Below the pieces are notes generated by a model. The model was not told the DNA's origin and did no database searches. It saw only the letters and a program-made list of their open reading frames with translations. The translations under genes were made by a program, and so were the position numbers. Below are positions 6,075-17,057 of a DNA stretch of 17,057 nt, piece after piece; positions within the stretch are counted from its first letter, which is position 1; each line of letters opens with the position of its first letter. Location: assembly GCA_013813615.1 (NCBI GenBank), contig JACCRJ010000119.1, positions 1 through 17,057 of the forward strand. The letters run 5' to 3'. Source of the stretch: Lautropia sp. (GTDB lineage: Bacteria; Pseudomonadota; Gammaproteobacteria; Burkholderiales; Burkholderiaceae_E).

Positions 6075-8065
6075 GCGTTCAGCAGAGGCGTCCGTGGGAG
6101 CGGGCGATCATCGAGAACGTGACGCCCCAGGTCGACTGCGGCCGCTTCCCCGCCAAGCGCAGCGTCGGCGACCGCGTGGTGGTGCAGGCCGATGCGTTCA
6201 CCGACGGCCACGATGTGCTGCGCTGCCGCCTGAAGCACCGGCATGAATCCGAGCCCCACTGGACGGAAACCGAGATGACCGCGCTGGTCAACGACCGTTG
6301 GCGCGGCGAATTCCAGGTCCCCCGGCTCGGCCGCTACCACTACACCCTCACCGGCTGGGTGGATCACTTCCTGACCTGGCAGCACGACTTCGAGCGGCGG
6401 GTCGATCCGGCTGACATCGAGACCGCCCTGAAGTCCGGCGCCCTGATCGTGCGCGAGGCCGCTGCCCGGGCAGCCGGTCCGGATGCCAAGCGCCTGGAGC
6501 AGCTGGCGCAATCCCTGCTCGGGCCTCAGGACATGGAGACGCGGCGCCATCTCGGTGTTTCGAAGGATCTCGCCAGATCCATGAGCAGTTATCCGGACCG
6601 CAGCCATGCGGCGGACTACGAGCGCGAACTGACGGTGGTGGTCGAGCCGGTGCTGGCGAGGTACAGCACCTGGTACGAGCTGTTTCCCCGCTCGACCGCT
6701 GCGGAGCCCGGACGACACGGCACCTTCCGGGACTGCATCAAGTGCCTGCCGGCGATCGCGGAGATGGGCTTCGACGTGCTGTACCTGCCGCCGATCCATC
6801 CGATCGGCCGCCTCCAGCGCAAAGGGCCCAACAATACGTTGACGGCAGGACCGCAGGACCCGGGAAGCCCTTGGGCCATCGGTTCCAGCGAGGGCGGCCA
6901 CCTGGCCATCCATCCGGAGCTGGGCAGCGGGGAAGATTTCCGGGCATTGGTGAAAGCAGCAGCCGCCCGCAGCATCGCCGTGGCGCTGGATATTGCGTTC
7001 CAGTGCGCGCCGGACCATCCCTACGTGACCGAGCATCCGCAATGGTTTCGATGGCGCCCGGACGGCACGGTCCAGTATGCGGAGAACCCGCCGAAAAAGT
7101 ACCAGGACATCTATCCGTTCGACTTCGAGAATCCCGACTGGAAGGGCCTGTTCGAGGAATTGAAGAACGTCTTCCTGCACTGGATCGAGCAGGGCGTCAC
7201 CGTTTTCCGAGTCGACAATCCGCACACCAAACCGTTCGCCATGTGGGAATGGCTGATCGGGGAGGTCAGGAAGCAGCATCCGGAGGCGATCTTCCTGTCG
7301 GAAGCGTTCACCCGGCCGCGGGTCATGCATCGGCTGGCGAAGCTGGGCTTCTCGCAGTCCTATACCTACTTCACCTGGCGCAACACGCGCCAGGAACTGA
7401 CGGAATACTTCACCGAACTGACGCAGCACCACTCGCGTGAATACTTCCGCCCGAACGCCTGGCCCAACACGCCGGACATCCTGCCGGAGTATCTGCAGAT
7501 CGGCGGACGGCCTGCCTTCATGACCCGGCTGGTGCTGGCTGCCACGCTGTCCGCCAACTATGGCATCTACGGCCCATCCTTCGAGCTGCTGGAGAACCAG
7601 CCACGGGCACCGGGCAGCGAGGAATACCTCGACTCCGAGAAGTACGAGATCCGCCAGCGGGACTTGTCCCAGCCGCACAGCCTGCGGCCGTTCATCACCC
7701 GGGTCAACCGCATCCGGCGGGAGAACCCGGCGCTGCAGGAGAACTGGAACCTGGGTTTCTGCCCCGTCGACAACGAGGCCATCCTCTGCTACTACAAGTC
7801 GACTGCTGACGGCTCGAACACGGTGATCATCGCGGTCAACCTCGATCCGCACCATGTCCAGTCGGGCTGGGTGGATCTGCCGCTGCAAGGACTGGGCATT
7901 GCCGCCCAGGACGCGTTCCAGATGCACGACCTGCTCACGGATCAGCGCTTTCTTTGGCACGGCTCACGCAACTTCCTGCAGCTGGACCCCTCCAGATCGC
8001 CGGCGCACATCTTCGTGGTGCGCAAGCAGATCCGTTCCGAACGCGATTTCGACTACTTTCTCTGA
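6071..8065 (+). CDS. glgE: Alpha-1,4-glucan:maltose-1-phosphate maltosyltransferase GlgE
   Basis: 664-residue GH13_3 enzyme that transfers maltosyl units from alpha-maltose 1-phosphate to the non-reducing end of alpha-1,4-glucan, releasing phosphate; it is the polymerase of the GlgE pathway. Seen: an N-terminal domain, then RYSTWYELFPRS near 196-207, LPPIHPIGRLQRKGPNNTL, the donor-pocket segment NPPKKYQDIYP at 339-349, the nucleophile D382 in FRVDNPHTKP (the following Asn is characteristic of GlgE), acid/base E411 in FLSEAFTRP, and the third carboxylate D469 in NTPDIL. Length matches the usual 660-700 residues. The start at ATG 6071 overlaps the glgB stop by 4 bp. treS-mak, whose kinase half makes the donor substrate, follows 32 bp downstream. 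No other function fits the FRVDNPHTKP and NPPKKYQDIYP signatures as well. Confidence 0.97.
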   Translation: MSVQQRRPWERAIIENVTPQVDCGRFPAKRSVGDRVVVQADAFTDGHDVLRCRLKHRHESEPHWTETEMTALVNDRWRGEFQVPRLGRYHYTLTGWVDHFLTWQHDFERRVDPADIETALKSGALIVREAAARAAGPDAKRLEQLAQSLLGPQDMETRRHLGVSKDLARSMSSYPDRSHAADYERELTVVVEPVLARYSTWYELFPRSTAAEPGRHGTFRDCIKCLPAIAEMGFDVLYLPPIHPIGRLQRKGPNNTLTAGPQDPGSPWAIGSSEGGHLAIHPELGSGEDFRALVKAAAARSIAVALDIAFQCAPDHPYVTEHPQWFRWRPDGTVQYAENPPKKYQDIYPFDFENPDWKGLFEELKNVFLHWIEQGVTVFRVDNPHTKPFAMWEWLIGEVRKQHPEAIFLSEAFTRPRVMHRLAKLGFSQSYTYFTWRNTRQELTEYFTELTQHHSREYFRPNAWPNTPDILPEYLQIGGRPAFMTRLVLAATLSANYGIYGPSFELLENQPRAPGSEEYLDSEKYEIRQRDLSQPHSLRPFITRVNRIRRENPALQENWNLGFCPVDNEAILCYYKSTADGSNTVIIAVNLDPHHVQSGWVDLPLQGLGIAAQDAFQMHDLLTDQRFLWHGSRNFLQLDPSRSPAHIFVVRKQIRSERDFDYFL

Positions 8066-8097
8066 TCGCACCCACTCCGCGGATACAAGACTGACAG

Positions 8098-11532
<3,435 letters not shown>

Positions 11533-11662
11533 TGACTGCCGCGGTCGCCGCGCAGGTACGAGTTGTGCTATGCGAAACCCACCACCTGCCGCCGCCGCGT
11601 TCTGACCCGGGCCTTCATTGCGGCCTGCCGTCCGGAACGAAGGCGGCGCACTCTATCCAGCC

Positions 11663-14600
11663 ATGAACCAACCGAATGCCGCGCCGCTCGCCCCGTTGCG
11701 CCCGATCCCGCGAGCCACGTATCGCCTGCAGTTGCACAAGGGATTCGGCTTCACGGAAGCGACCCGGGCACTTCCTTACCTGGCGGCGCTCGGCATCAGC
11801 CATGTCTACTGCTCACCGTACCTGCAGGCCACGCCCGGGAGCATGCACGGCTACGACGTCATCGATCCGACCCGGATCAATCCCGACCTGGGGACCCCCG
11901 AAGATTTCGACCGCTTCAACCAGGCCCTGCGCACCCATGGCCTGACGCAATTGCTCGACATCGTCCCGAATCACATGGGTGTGGAGAGCGACGCCAACGC
12001 CTGGTGGCAGGACGTCCTGAGACAGGGCAGGAACTCGCCGTACGCCGCCTACTTCGACATCGACTGGTCAGGCGCCAGCGGCCTTTCTCCCGGCAAGCTG
12101 CTGCTGCCGGTACTGGGCGCCGATCTGCAGGCGGTAATCGCCAGGCGGGAGATCAAGCTGCGCTGGGACGATGCCGCTCGGGGCTTCGAGTTGACGTACT
12201 TCGAGCGCCACCTGCCGGTCAATTCGCGCGGCACTGCGCTGATCTTTCAGGCCGCTGCACCCGCCGCCGGCGGCCCGCCGGACGCGCAGGCCCAGACGCA
12301 ACCGTCTCTCGAACAGCGGCTGGAGGATCCAGCCCTGGTTGCTGCGGTTGCCGCCTGCCAGCACTACGAGCTCGCGCCGTGGCAAGACGCCGCCACCCGC
12401 ATCAACTATCGCCGCTTCTTCGATGTCAGCGGCCTGGCGGCGCTGCGGATCGAAGACCCGGCGGTTTTCGAGGCGTCGCATCGTCAGGTGATCGAACTGG
12501 TTCGCGCCGGCATCGTCAGCGGTCTGCGGGTCGATCATCCGGACGGCCTGCGCGACCCTGGCGCCTACTTCAAACGGCTCCAGGCGGCAGTCGGCGCCGC
12601 GGAAGACGATCCGGCCGGCAACTCCACCGGCACCTCCACCGGCGCCTTGCCGGTTGCCGCCAGGACCCCGACGGCCATGGCAGGCGTGGCTCCCGGGGAG
12701 CCGCTTTACATCGTCGCTGAAAAGATCCTCGCCGAGGGAGAGGACCTGCCGGCGGACTGGCCGGTAAGCGGCACCACCGGCTATGACTTCGCCAACCTCG
12801 CCTGCGGTGTGCTGCTCGACGGCGAAACCGCCGGCGACGTCGACCGCGCCTGGCGGGACTTCACCGGCGAGACGGCGACGCGGTTCGGCGATCTGGCCGT
12901 CGTCGCCAAGAAGGAAGTCATCCAGCGCAGCTTCGGCAGCGAAATGGGGTCGCTCGCGCGCAAGTTCCTCGCCTTGCTGCCGCAGGAGCAGCAGGACCCG
13001 CAGGAATTGCCGCTGATCACTGCCGTGCTGGCGGAGACGATCGCCTGCTTCCCGGTGTACCGCACCTATCCCGGTCCGGCGGCGACGCCACAAGAGCGGC
13101 GCGTCATCCGGCAGGCCTGCATCGAGGCTGCACAACGCCTGCAGTCAGCCGGCGGCTCGGGCGCCGGCCAGGCCCGGGCGCAGCCATCGGACGACAAGCG
13201 GCAGGACCCGGCGGGTCGCGCCGGCGCCCTGCTGGCGGTGCTGGAGGAAATTCTCACCGGCCCGACCGGCGATCTCGACGGTTACAGCGAAACCGGGGGC
13301 GAGATCGGAACCGCTGGCAACGCCGCCGTGCGCGAGCGTGCCCTGTGGGCGGTGCGTTTTCAGCAGCTCAGCGCGCCGGTCATGGCCAAGGGCGTCGAGG
13401 ATACTGCGCTCTACCGCTGGACACGCCTGGTGTCGATCAACGACGTCGGCGCCGATCCCGACGTGACCGGCGTGACAGTGGACCACTTCCACCAGGCCAA
13501 CGCCAGGCGCCGCGCCGGCTGGCCGCACTCCATGCTGGCGACGTCGACGCACGACAACAAGCGCGGCGAATACGTGCGCATGCGCATCAACCTGATCAGC
13601 GAGGATCCGGCACACTGGCAGGCAACCGCGGCCGCGTGGCGCAAGGATGCCGGGCGACTGATGACCGGCGCCGGCATGAAGCGTCAACCGTCGGTGGGAG
13701 ACCAGTACCTGTTGTTCCAGACCTTCATCGGCACCTGGCCGGTGCTGAACTGGCGGCCGACCGCGTCGGCGGATCCGGGCGGCGCGGAAGCGGCAGTACC
13801 GGACGAGGAGATGCAGGCCTACGGCGAGCGCCTCAAGGCCTACATGACGAAGGCCTGCCGCGAGGCGAAGCTGCACACGTCTTGGACCGAGACCGACGAG
13901 GAATACGAGAAGGCGCTCCATCGGCTGGTCGACCTGGTGCTCGGTGACCGTGAGCTCGCGGCTCGCATCGGCCGGGACGTCCGTCCTTTCGCCTGGTTCG
14001 GAGCGTTCAACAGCCTCGCCCTGACGGCACTCAAGTTGACTGTCCCGGGCGTGCCCGACATCTACCAGGGCGCCCACGTGCTCGACGACTCGCTGGTGGA
14101 CCCCGATAACCGCCGGCCGGTGGACTTCGGGGAACGCCGCACGCTGATCGGCGAGCTGACCGAGCTCGCGGCCCGCCCGGCGGCTGAGATCCGGGCGACC
14201 GTCGGCGGCTGGGCGGCGAGCGGTGATTTCGCACGCCTGAAGCTGTGGACGATCCACCGGCTCCTGGGCTGGCGTGCGCTGCATCCGCAACTGTTCGAGA
14301 CCGGCGAGTACGTGCCGGTGCCGGTGAAGGGCAAGCTGGCGCGGCACATCGTCGCCTACGCGCGCCGCAATGCCCGCCATGGCGTGCTGGTCGTGACGAC
14401 GCGACTCTACCGCGAGCTCGGCTTCACCGGTCCGGATGCGGCACAACGCTCCGGCGGTGTCGCTCGGGCCCCCTGGGAGGCCGAGTGCCTGGACCTGGCG
14501 GCAGCCGGTATTCAGGCAGTCAACTTCCAGGATGTCCTCTGCAGCTCGTCCGATCGGGACCAGGCTGCACATGACGATGCTGCGGCAGACACCACCTCGC

Positions 14601-14698
14601 CACAGGCCGAACCGCCGTCGTCCCTTGCAGTCCGGGAACTCCTGTCTACGCTGCCGATCGCGGTGCTGAGCTTCGACACCGACACAGCCCACCGCTGA
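11663..14698 (+). CDS. treY: Malto-oligosyltrehalose synthase TreY
   Basis: 1011-residue GH13_26 enzyme that turns the reducing-end alpha-1,4 bond of a maltodextrin into the alpha,alpha-1,1 bond of a trehalosyl end. Seen: ATYRLQLHKGFGFTEA near the N-terminus, SHVYCSPYLQATPGSMHGYD, LLDIVPNHMGV, nucleophile D291 in GLRVDHPDGLRDPGAYF, acid/base E353 in IVAEKILAEGEDLP followed by VSGTTGYDF, QLSAPVMAKGVEDTALYRW, and D631 in TSTHDNKRGEYVRMR; VPGVPDIYQGAHVLDDSLVD and DPDNRRPVDF close the barrel. It is longer than typical TreY (about 700-950) because of at least three low-complexity insertions, near residues 311-345, 496-519 and 960-987. All catalytic residues remain, so it is probably active. The start is ATG 11663; an in-frame TTG at 11618 is less likely. 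No strong ribosome-binding site is visible. It lies 130 bp after treS-mak and 46 bp before glgX. Confidence 0.95.
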   Translation: MNQPNAAPLAPLRPIPRATYRLQLHKGFGFTEATRALPYLAALGISHVYCSPYLQATPGSMHGYDVIDPTRINPDLGTPEDFDRFNQALRTHGLTQLLDIVPNHMGVESDANAWWQDVLRQGRNSPYAAYFDIDWSGASGLSPGKLLLPVLGADLQAVIARREIKLRWDDAARGFELTYFERHLPVNSRGTALIFQAAAPAAGGPPDAQAQTQPSLEQRLEDPALVAAVAACQHYELAPWQDAATRINYRRFFDVSGLAALRIEDPAVFEASHRQVIELVRAGIVSGLRVDHPDGLRDPGAYFKRLQAAVGAAEDDPAGNSTGTSTGALPVAARTPTAMAGVAPGEPLYIVAEKILAEGEDLPADWPVSGTTGYDFANLACGVLLDGETAGDVDRAWRDFTGETATRFGDLAVVAKKEVIQRSFGSEMGSLARKFLALLPQEQQDPQELPLITAVLAETIACFPVYRTYPGPAATPQERRVIRQACIEAAQRLQSAGGSGAGQARAQPSDDKRQDPAGRAGALLAVLEEILTGPTGDLDGYSETGGEIGTAGNAAVRERALWAVRFQQLSAPVMAKGVEDTALYRWTRLVSINDVGADPDVTGVTVDHFHQANARRRAGWPHSMLATSTHDNKRGEYVRMRINLISEDPAHWQATAAAWRKDAGRLMTGAGMKRQPSVGDQYLLFQTFIGTWPVLNWRPTASADPGGAEAAVPDEEMQAYGERLKAYMTKACREAKLHTSWTETDEEYEKALHRLVDLVLGDRELAARIGRDVRPFAWFGAFNSLALTALKLTVPGVPDIYQGAHVLDDSLVDPDNRRPVDFGERRTLIGELTELAARPAAEIRATVGGWAASGDFARLKLWTIHRLLGWRALHPQLFETGEYVPVPVKGKLARHIVAYARRNARHGVLVVTTRLYRELGFTGPDAAQRSGGVARAPWEAECLDLAAAGIQAVNFQDVLCSSSDRDQAAHDDAAADTTSPQAEPPSSLAVRELLSTLPIAVLSFDTDTAHR
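12617..12640 (+). repeat. Two-copy 12-bp tandem repeat inside treY
   Basis: Unit GGCAACTCCACC (12617-12628) is followed at once by GGCACCTCCACC (12629-12640), with one mismatch. In frame this encodes GNST then GTST. It lies in the insertion between the TreY nucleophile and acid/base and suggests that the insertion grew by tandem duplication. Confidence 0.7.
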
Positions 14699-14744
14699 CA
14701 GCCCGCATCGCTTCCAATACCCGTATCTCAACCAGCAGGACTCC

Positions 14745-16952
14745 ATGACTTTCAGAAACATCACCTTGCGCGAAGGCAGCCCCCTGCTACTGGGCGCCGT
14801 CGCCGACAACCGTGGCACCAACTTCGCCGTCTTCTCCTCCTCGGCGACGAAGGTCGAGGTCTGCCTGTTCGACAAGCGTGGGCAGACCGAAGTGGCGCGC
14901 ATCGCATTGCCGGAGTACACCAACGAGGTCTGGCACGGCTACCTCGAGGGCGTGCGCCCGGGCACGATCTACGGCATCCGCGTGCACGGTCCCTACGAGC
15001 CGGATGCGGGCTACCGCTTCAATCCGAACAAGCTGCTGATGGATCCGTACGCCCAGTCGCACTGGGGCTCGCTCACCTGGTGCCCCGAGGTCTTCGGCTA
15101 CCAGCTCGGCCATCCGGACCTTGACCTGTCGTTCGACGAGCGCGACAGCGCGGCGTTTGTACCGAAATGCGTGGTCACCGAACCGGAGCTGCCTGGCTGG
15201 ACCCGCAGCAGCCTGCGGGTGCCGCCGTCGGAAACCATCATCTACGAAGCGCACGTCAAAGGCTTCACCATGCGTCACCCGGACGTCCCTGAGATGCTCC
15301 GGGGAACCTTCTCCGGCCTTTGCGAGCCGAAGGTGATCGACTACATGCAGTCGCTGGGCATCACCAGCGTGGAACTCCTGCCCATCCACACGTTCATCAA
15401 CGACAGCTACCTCCTCGACCAGGGCCTGACCAACTACTGGGGCTACAACTCGATCGGTTTCTTCGCGGCGGACCCGCGCTTCTTCGCGACCGGCTCGATC
15501 ATCGAACTGAAGTCGATGGTCCAGCGCTTGCACGCCGCCGGCCTCGAGGTCATCCTCGACGTGGTCTACAACCACACCGCGGAAGGCAGCGAGCTCGGCC
15601 CGACGCTGTCGTTCCGGGGCATCGACAACGAGTCCTACTACCGCCTGCTGCCGGACAACAAACGCTACTACATCAACGATACCGGCACCGGCAACACGCT
15701 GAACCTGACGCGTCCGCGCACGCTCAAGCTGGTCACCGACAGCCTGCGCTACTGGGTCAATTCCATCGGCGTGAACGGGTTTCGCTTCGACCTTGCCACC
15801 ATTCTTGCGCGGGAGCTGCACGGCTTCGACGAAGGCTGCGGGTTCCTCGACTCCTGCCTGCAGGATCCGGTGCTGTCGTCGGTGAAACTGATCGCGGAGC
15901 CCTGGGACTGCGGCCCGGGCGGCTACCAGGTCGGCGGCTTCCCGCCGGGGTGGGCCGAATGGAACGACCGCTTCCGTGACACGGCCCGTTCTTTCTGGAA
16001 GGGCGACGAAGCCATGGCAGGCGAGCTCGCTGGCCGGCTCACCGGCTCCAGCGACCTCTTCAACAAGCGAGGGCGCCGGCCCTGGGCCAGCGTCAACTTC
16101 ATCGCCGCCCATGACGGCTTCACCCTGCACGACGCCGTGAGCTACGACCACAAGCACAACGAGGCCAACGGCGAAGATGGCCGGGATGGCCATTCGGACA
16201 ACCGCAGCTGGAACTGCGGTGCCGAGGGGCCGACCCACGACACGGAAATCATCGAACTGCGCGAGCGCCAGAAGCGCAACCTGCTGACCACGCTGCTCTT
16301 CGCCCAAGGGACGCCGATGCTGATGGCCGGTGACGAGCATGGCCGTACCCAGCACGGCAACAACAACGCGTACTGCCAGGACAACGAGATCAGCTGGGTG
16401 GACTGGGAGTTGGCGGCGCAGGAGCACAACCGCGAACTCACCCGTTTCGTCAGTATCCTGACCCGGATGCGGCAGGACCTGCCGGTCCTGCGCCGCAACC
16501 GCTTCCTAACCGGCGGTGGCGATGAGGACACCGGCATCACCGACGTGCGCTGGTTGACGCCGAGCGGCACCGACCTGACGTCGGAGCAGTGGTCGGACAC
16601 GCAGATGCACAGCTTCGGCGTCCTGCTGGATGGTCGCGCGCGGATCAGCGAGATCAGGAAGCGGGCGTCCGACGCCACGGTCCTGATGTTCCTGAACGCT
16701 TATCACGAGCCGGTGAATTTCGTGCTGCCGGAGACGGCGGAGCGCGACCGCTGGATCCTCCTGATCGATACCCACCTGCCGCTGCCGAAGGAGCGTACGG
16801 AGTTCACGACCGGCGAGGAGTACATGGTCACCGGACGGTCGGTGGTGGTATTCGGACTCGAGGCGGAAGGCGCGACGCGGCAGGTACTGATGGACCTGGA
16901 GGCGGCGATCTACCTGGCAGCCAAACAGAAGGAACTGCCGCCGCCGACGTAA
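14745..16952 (+). CDS. glgX: Glycogen debranching enzyme GlgX (TreX-type isoamylase)
   Basis: 735-residue GH13_11 enzyme that hydrolyses alpha-1,6 branches of glycogen and limit dextrins, giving linear maltodextrins. The N-terminal CBM48-like domain includes RGTNFAVFSSSATKVEVCLF and IYGIRVHGPYEPDAGYRFNP. The barrel shows YEAHVKGFTMRHPDVP, SVELLPIHTF, VILDVVYNHTAEGS, nucleophile D349 in GFRFDLATIL, acid/base E385 in LIAEPWDCGPGGYQVG and D457 in FIAAHDGFTLHDAVSYDHKH, then MAGDEHGRTQHGNNNAYCQD, a conserved GlgX segment. Length is normal for TreX/GlgX. The start is ATG 14745 with AGGA 4 nt upstream. As the last complete gene of the run it produces linear chains, the substrate of TreY encoded immediately upstream; together they make up the glycogen-to-trehalose direction. 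Confidence 0.95.
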   Translation: MTFRNITLREGSPLLLGAVADNRGTNFAVFSSSATKVEVCLFDKRGQTEVARIALPEYTNEVWHGYLEGVRPGTIYGIRVHGPYEPDAGYRFNPNKLLMDPYAQSHWGSLTWCPEVFGYQLGHPDLDLSFDERDSAAFVPKCVVTEPELPGWTRSSLRVPPSETIIYEAHVKGFTMRHPDVPEMLRGTFSGLCEPKVIDYMQSLGITSVELLPIHTFINDSYLLDQGLTNYWGYNSIGFFAADPRFFATGSIIELKSMVQRLHAAGLEVILDVVYNHTAEGSELGPTLSFRGIDNESYYRLLPDNKRYYINDTGTGNTLNLTRPRTLKLVTDSLRYWVNSIGVNGFRFDLATILARELHGFDEGCGFLDSCLQDPVLSSVKLIAEPWDCGPGGYQVGGFPPGWAEWNDRFRDTARSFWKGDEAMAGELAGRLTGSSDLFNKRGRRPWASVNFIAAHDGFTLHDAVSYDHKHNEANGEDGRDGHSDNRSWNCGAEGPTHDTEIIELRERQKRNLLTTLLFAQGTPMLMAGDEHGRTQHGNNNAYCQDNEISWVDWELAAQEHNRELTRFVSILTRMRQDLPVLRRNRFLTGGGDEDTGITDVRWLTPSGTDLTSEQWSDTQMHSFGVLLDGRARISEIRKRASDATVLMFLNAYHEPVNFVLPETAERDRWILLIDTHLPLPKERTEFTTGEEYMVTGRSVVVFGLEAEGATRQVLMDLEAAIYLAAKQKELPPPT

Positions 16953-16953
16953 G

Positions 16954-16981
16954 CGCAGGCGCGAGCGAAGTCGCAGGCGCG
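16954..16981. repeat. Short tandem repeat after glgX
   Basis: CGCAGGCGCG occurs at 16954-16963 and again at 16972-16981, an 18-bp period seen about 1.6 times, directly after the glgX stop codon. The function is unknown and chance is possible in such GC-rich sequence. Confidence 0.4.
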
Positions 16982-16985
16982 CTTC

Positions 16986-17057
16986 ATGGAGGTTTTGCGG
17001 CCGGCATCGGTTCGGCTGGCCGCGGCGTCAGCGGATCCTGCCGACGATCCCTTCGAC
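16986..17057 (+). CDS. Possible start of a further gene, cut by the window edge
   Basis: An ATG at 16986 opens a frame that runs without a stop for 24 codons to the right edge, beginning MEVLRPASVRLAAASADPAD. No convincing ribosome-binding site precedes it; the GGAGG nearby (16988-16992) overlaps the start rather than preceding it. No family can be recognised from so few residues. By context treZ or malQ would be expected after glgX, but nothing in these residues shows that. It could equally be non-coding. Confidence 0.2.
   Translation, partial: MEVLRPASVRLAAASADPADDPFD
16997..17023. repeat. Possible hairpin downstream of glgX
   Basis: GCGGCC at 16997-17002 pairs with GGCCGC at 17018-17023 around a 15-nt loop. 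It has no T-run after it, so it is a poor intrinsic terminator. It also falls within the open frame that begins at 16986. Confidence 0.25.

Noticed and set aside
6053..7960. 635-codon minus-strand frame opposite glgE
   Set aside because: Antisense to a gene with all GlgE catalytic motifs; no recognisable domain, composition typical of a GC-rich shadow frame.
12617..12640. Tandem repeat in treY as part of a CRISPR or larger satellite
   Set aside because: Only two copies of a 12-bp unit, in frame inside a coding region, with no spacers.
13145..14923. 592-codon minus-strand frame opposite treY and the glgX start
   Set aside because: Spans the real treY-glgX junction on the other strand and shows no protein features.
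14787..16427. 546-codon minus-strand frame opposite glgX
   Set aside because: Shadow of a complete GlgX gene; Val/Arg/Ala/Asp-rich with no motif.

Overview
The window is GC-rich DNA with dense, long genes and few gaps. Gene content suggests a proteobacterium, perhaps a betaproteobacterium: a trehalose synthase fused to maltokinase, a PuuE-type allantoinase, and quinone-linked hydroxy-acid dehydrogenases. The lineage call is an inference from gene architecture only; there is no rRNA or other phylogenetic marker here.

Region 1 (about 164-3827) handles small hydroxy acids and possibly purine-derived carbon. On the minus strand lie puuE, an allantoinase of the polysaccharide-deacetylase superfamily, and 31 bp behind it an FAD-dependent dehydrogenase of the D-lactate/glycolate (GlcD/LDHD) family. 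Divergent from puuE across a 135-bp gap is an FMN-dependent dehydrogenase of the L-lactate/glycolate family. Thus two unrelated 2-hydroxy-acid dehydrogenases of opposite expected stereospecificity flank one allantoinase gene. The 163 bases before the first gene show no gene I can support.

Region 2 (3828-4136) is about 309 bp with no supported gene. It has a few short GC-rich palindromes and presumably carries the promoter of the next block.

Region 3 (4137-16952) is a five-gene, same-strand alpha-glucan/trehalose cluster: glgB, glgE, treS-mak (one fused protein), treY, glgX. All five encode GH13-family enzymes. TreS interconverts trehalose and maltose, the maltokinase half makes maltose 1-phosphate, GlgE polymerises maltosyl units from it into alpha-1,4-glucan, and GlgB adds alpha-1,6 branches. 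In the other direction GlgX removes branches and TreY converts the linear maltodextrin end to a trehalosyl end. The partner that would release trehalose (TreZ) is not in the window; neither are GlgA, GlgC, GlgP, MalQ or OtsAB. All visible catalytic residues are intact in every enzyme.

The last 105 bases (16953-17057) hold a short tandem repeat and a possible hairpin. A frame starting at 16986 stays open to the right edge and might be the start of another gene.

I found no mobile element, CRISPR array, tRNA or rRNA. The system is a known one (the GlgE pathway). The less ordinary points are the joining of GlgE-pathway and TreY/GlgX genes in one run, low-complexity insertions in TreY and in the maltokinase half of TreS-Mak, and the hydroxy-acid dehydrogenase pair around puuE.
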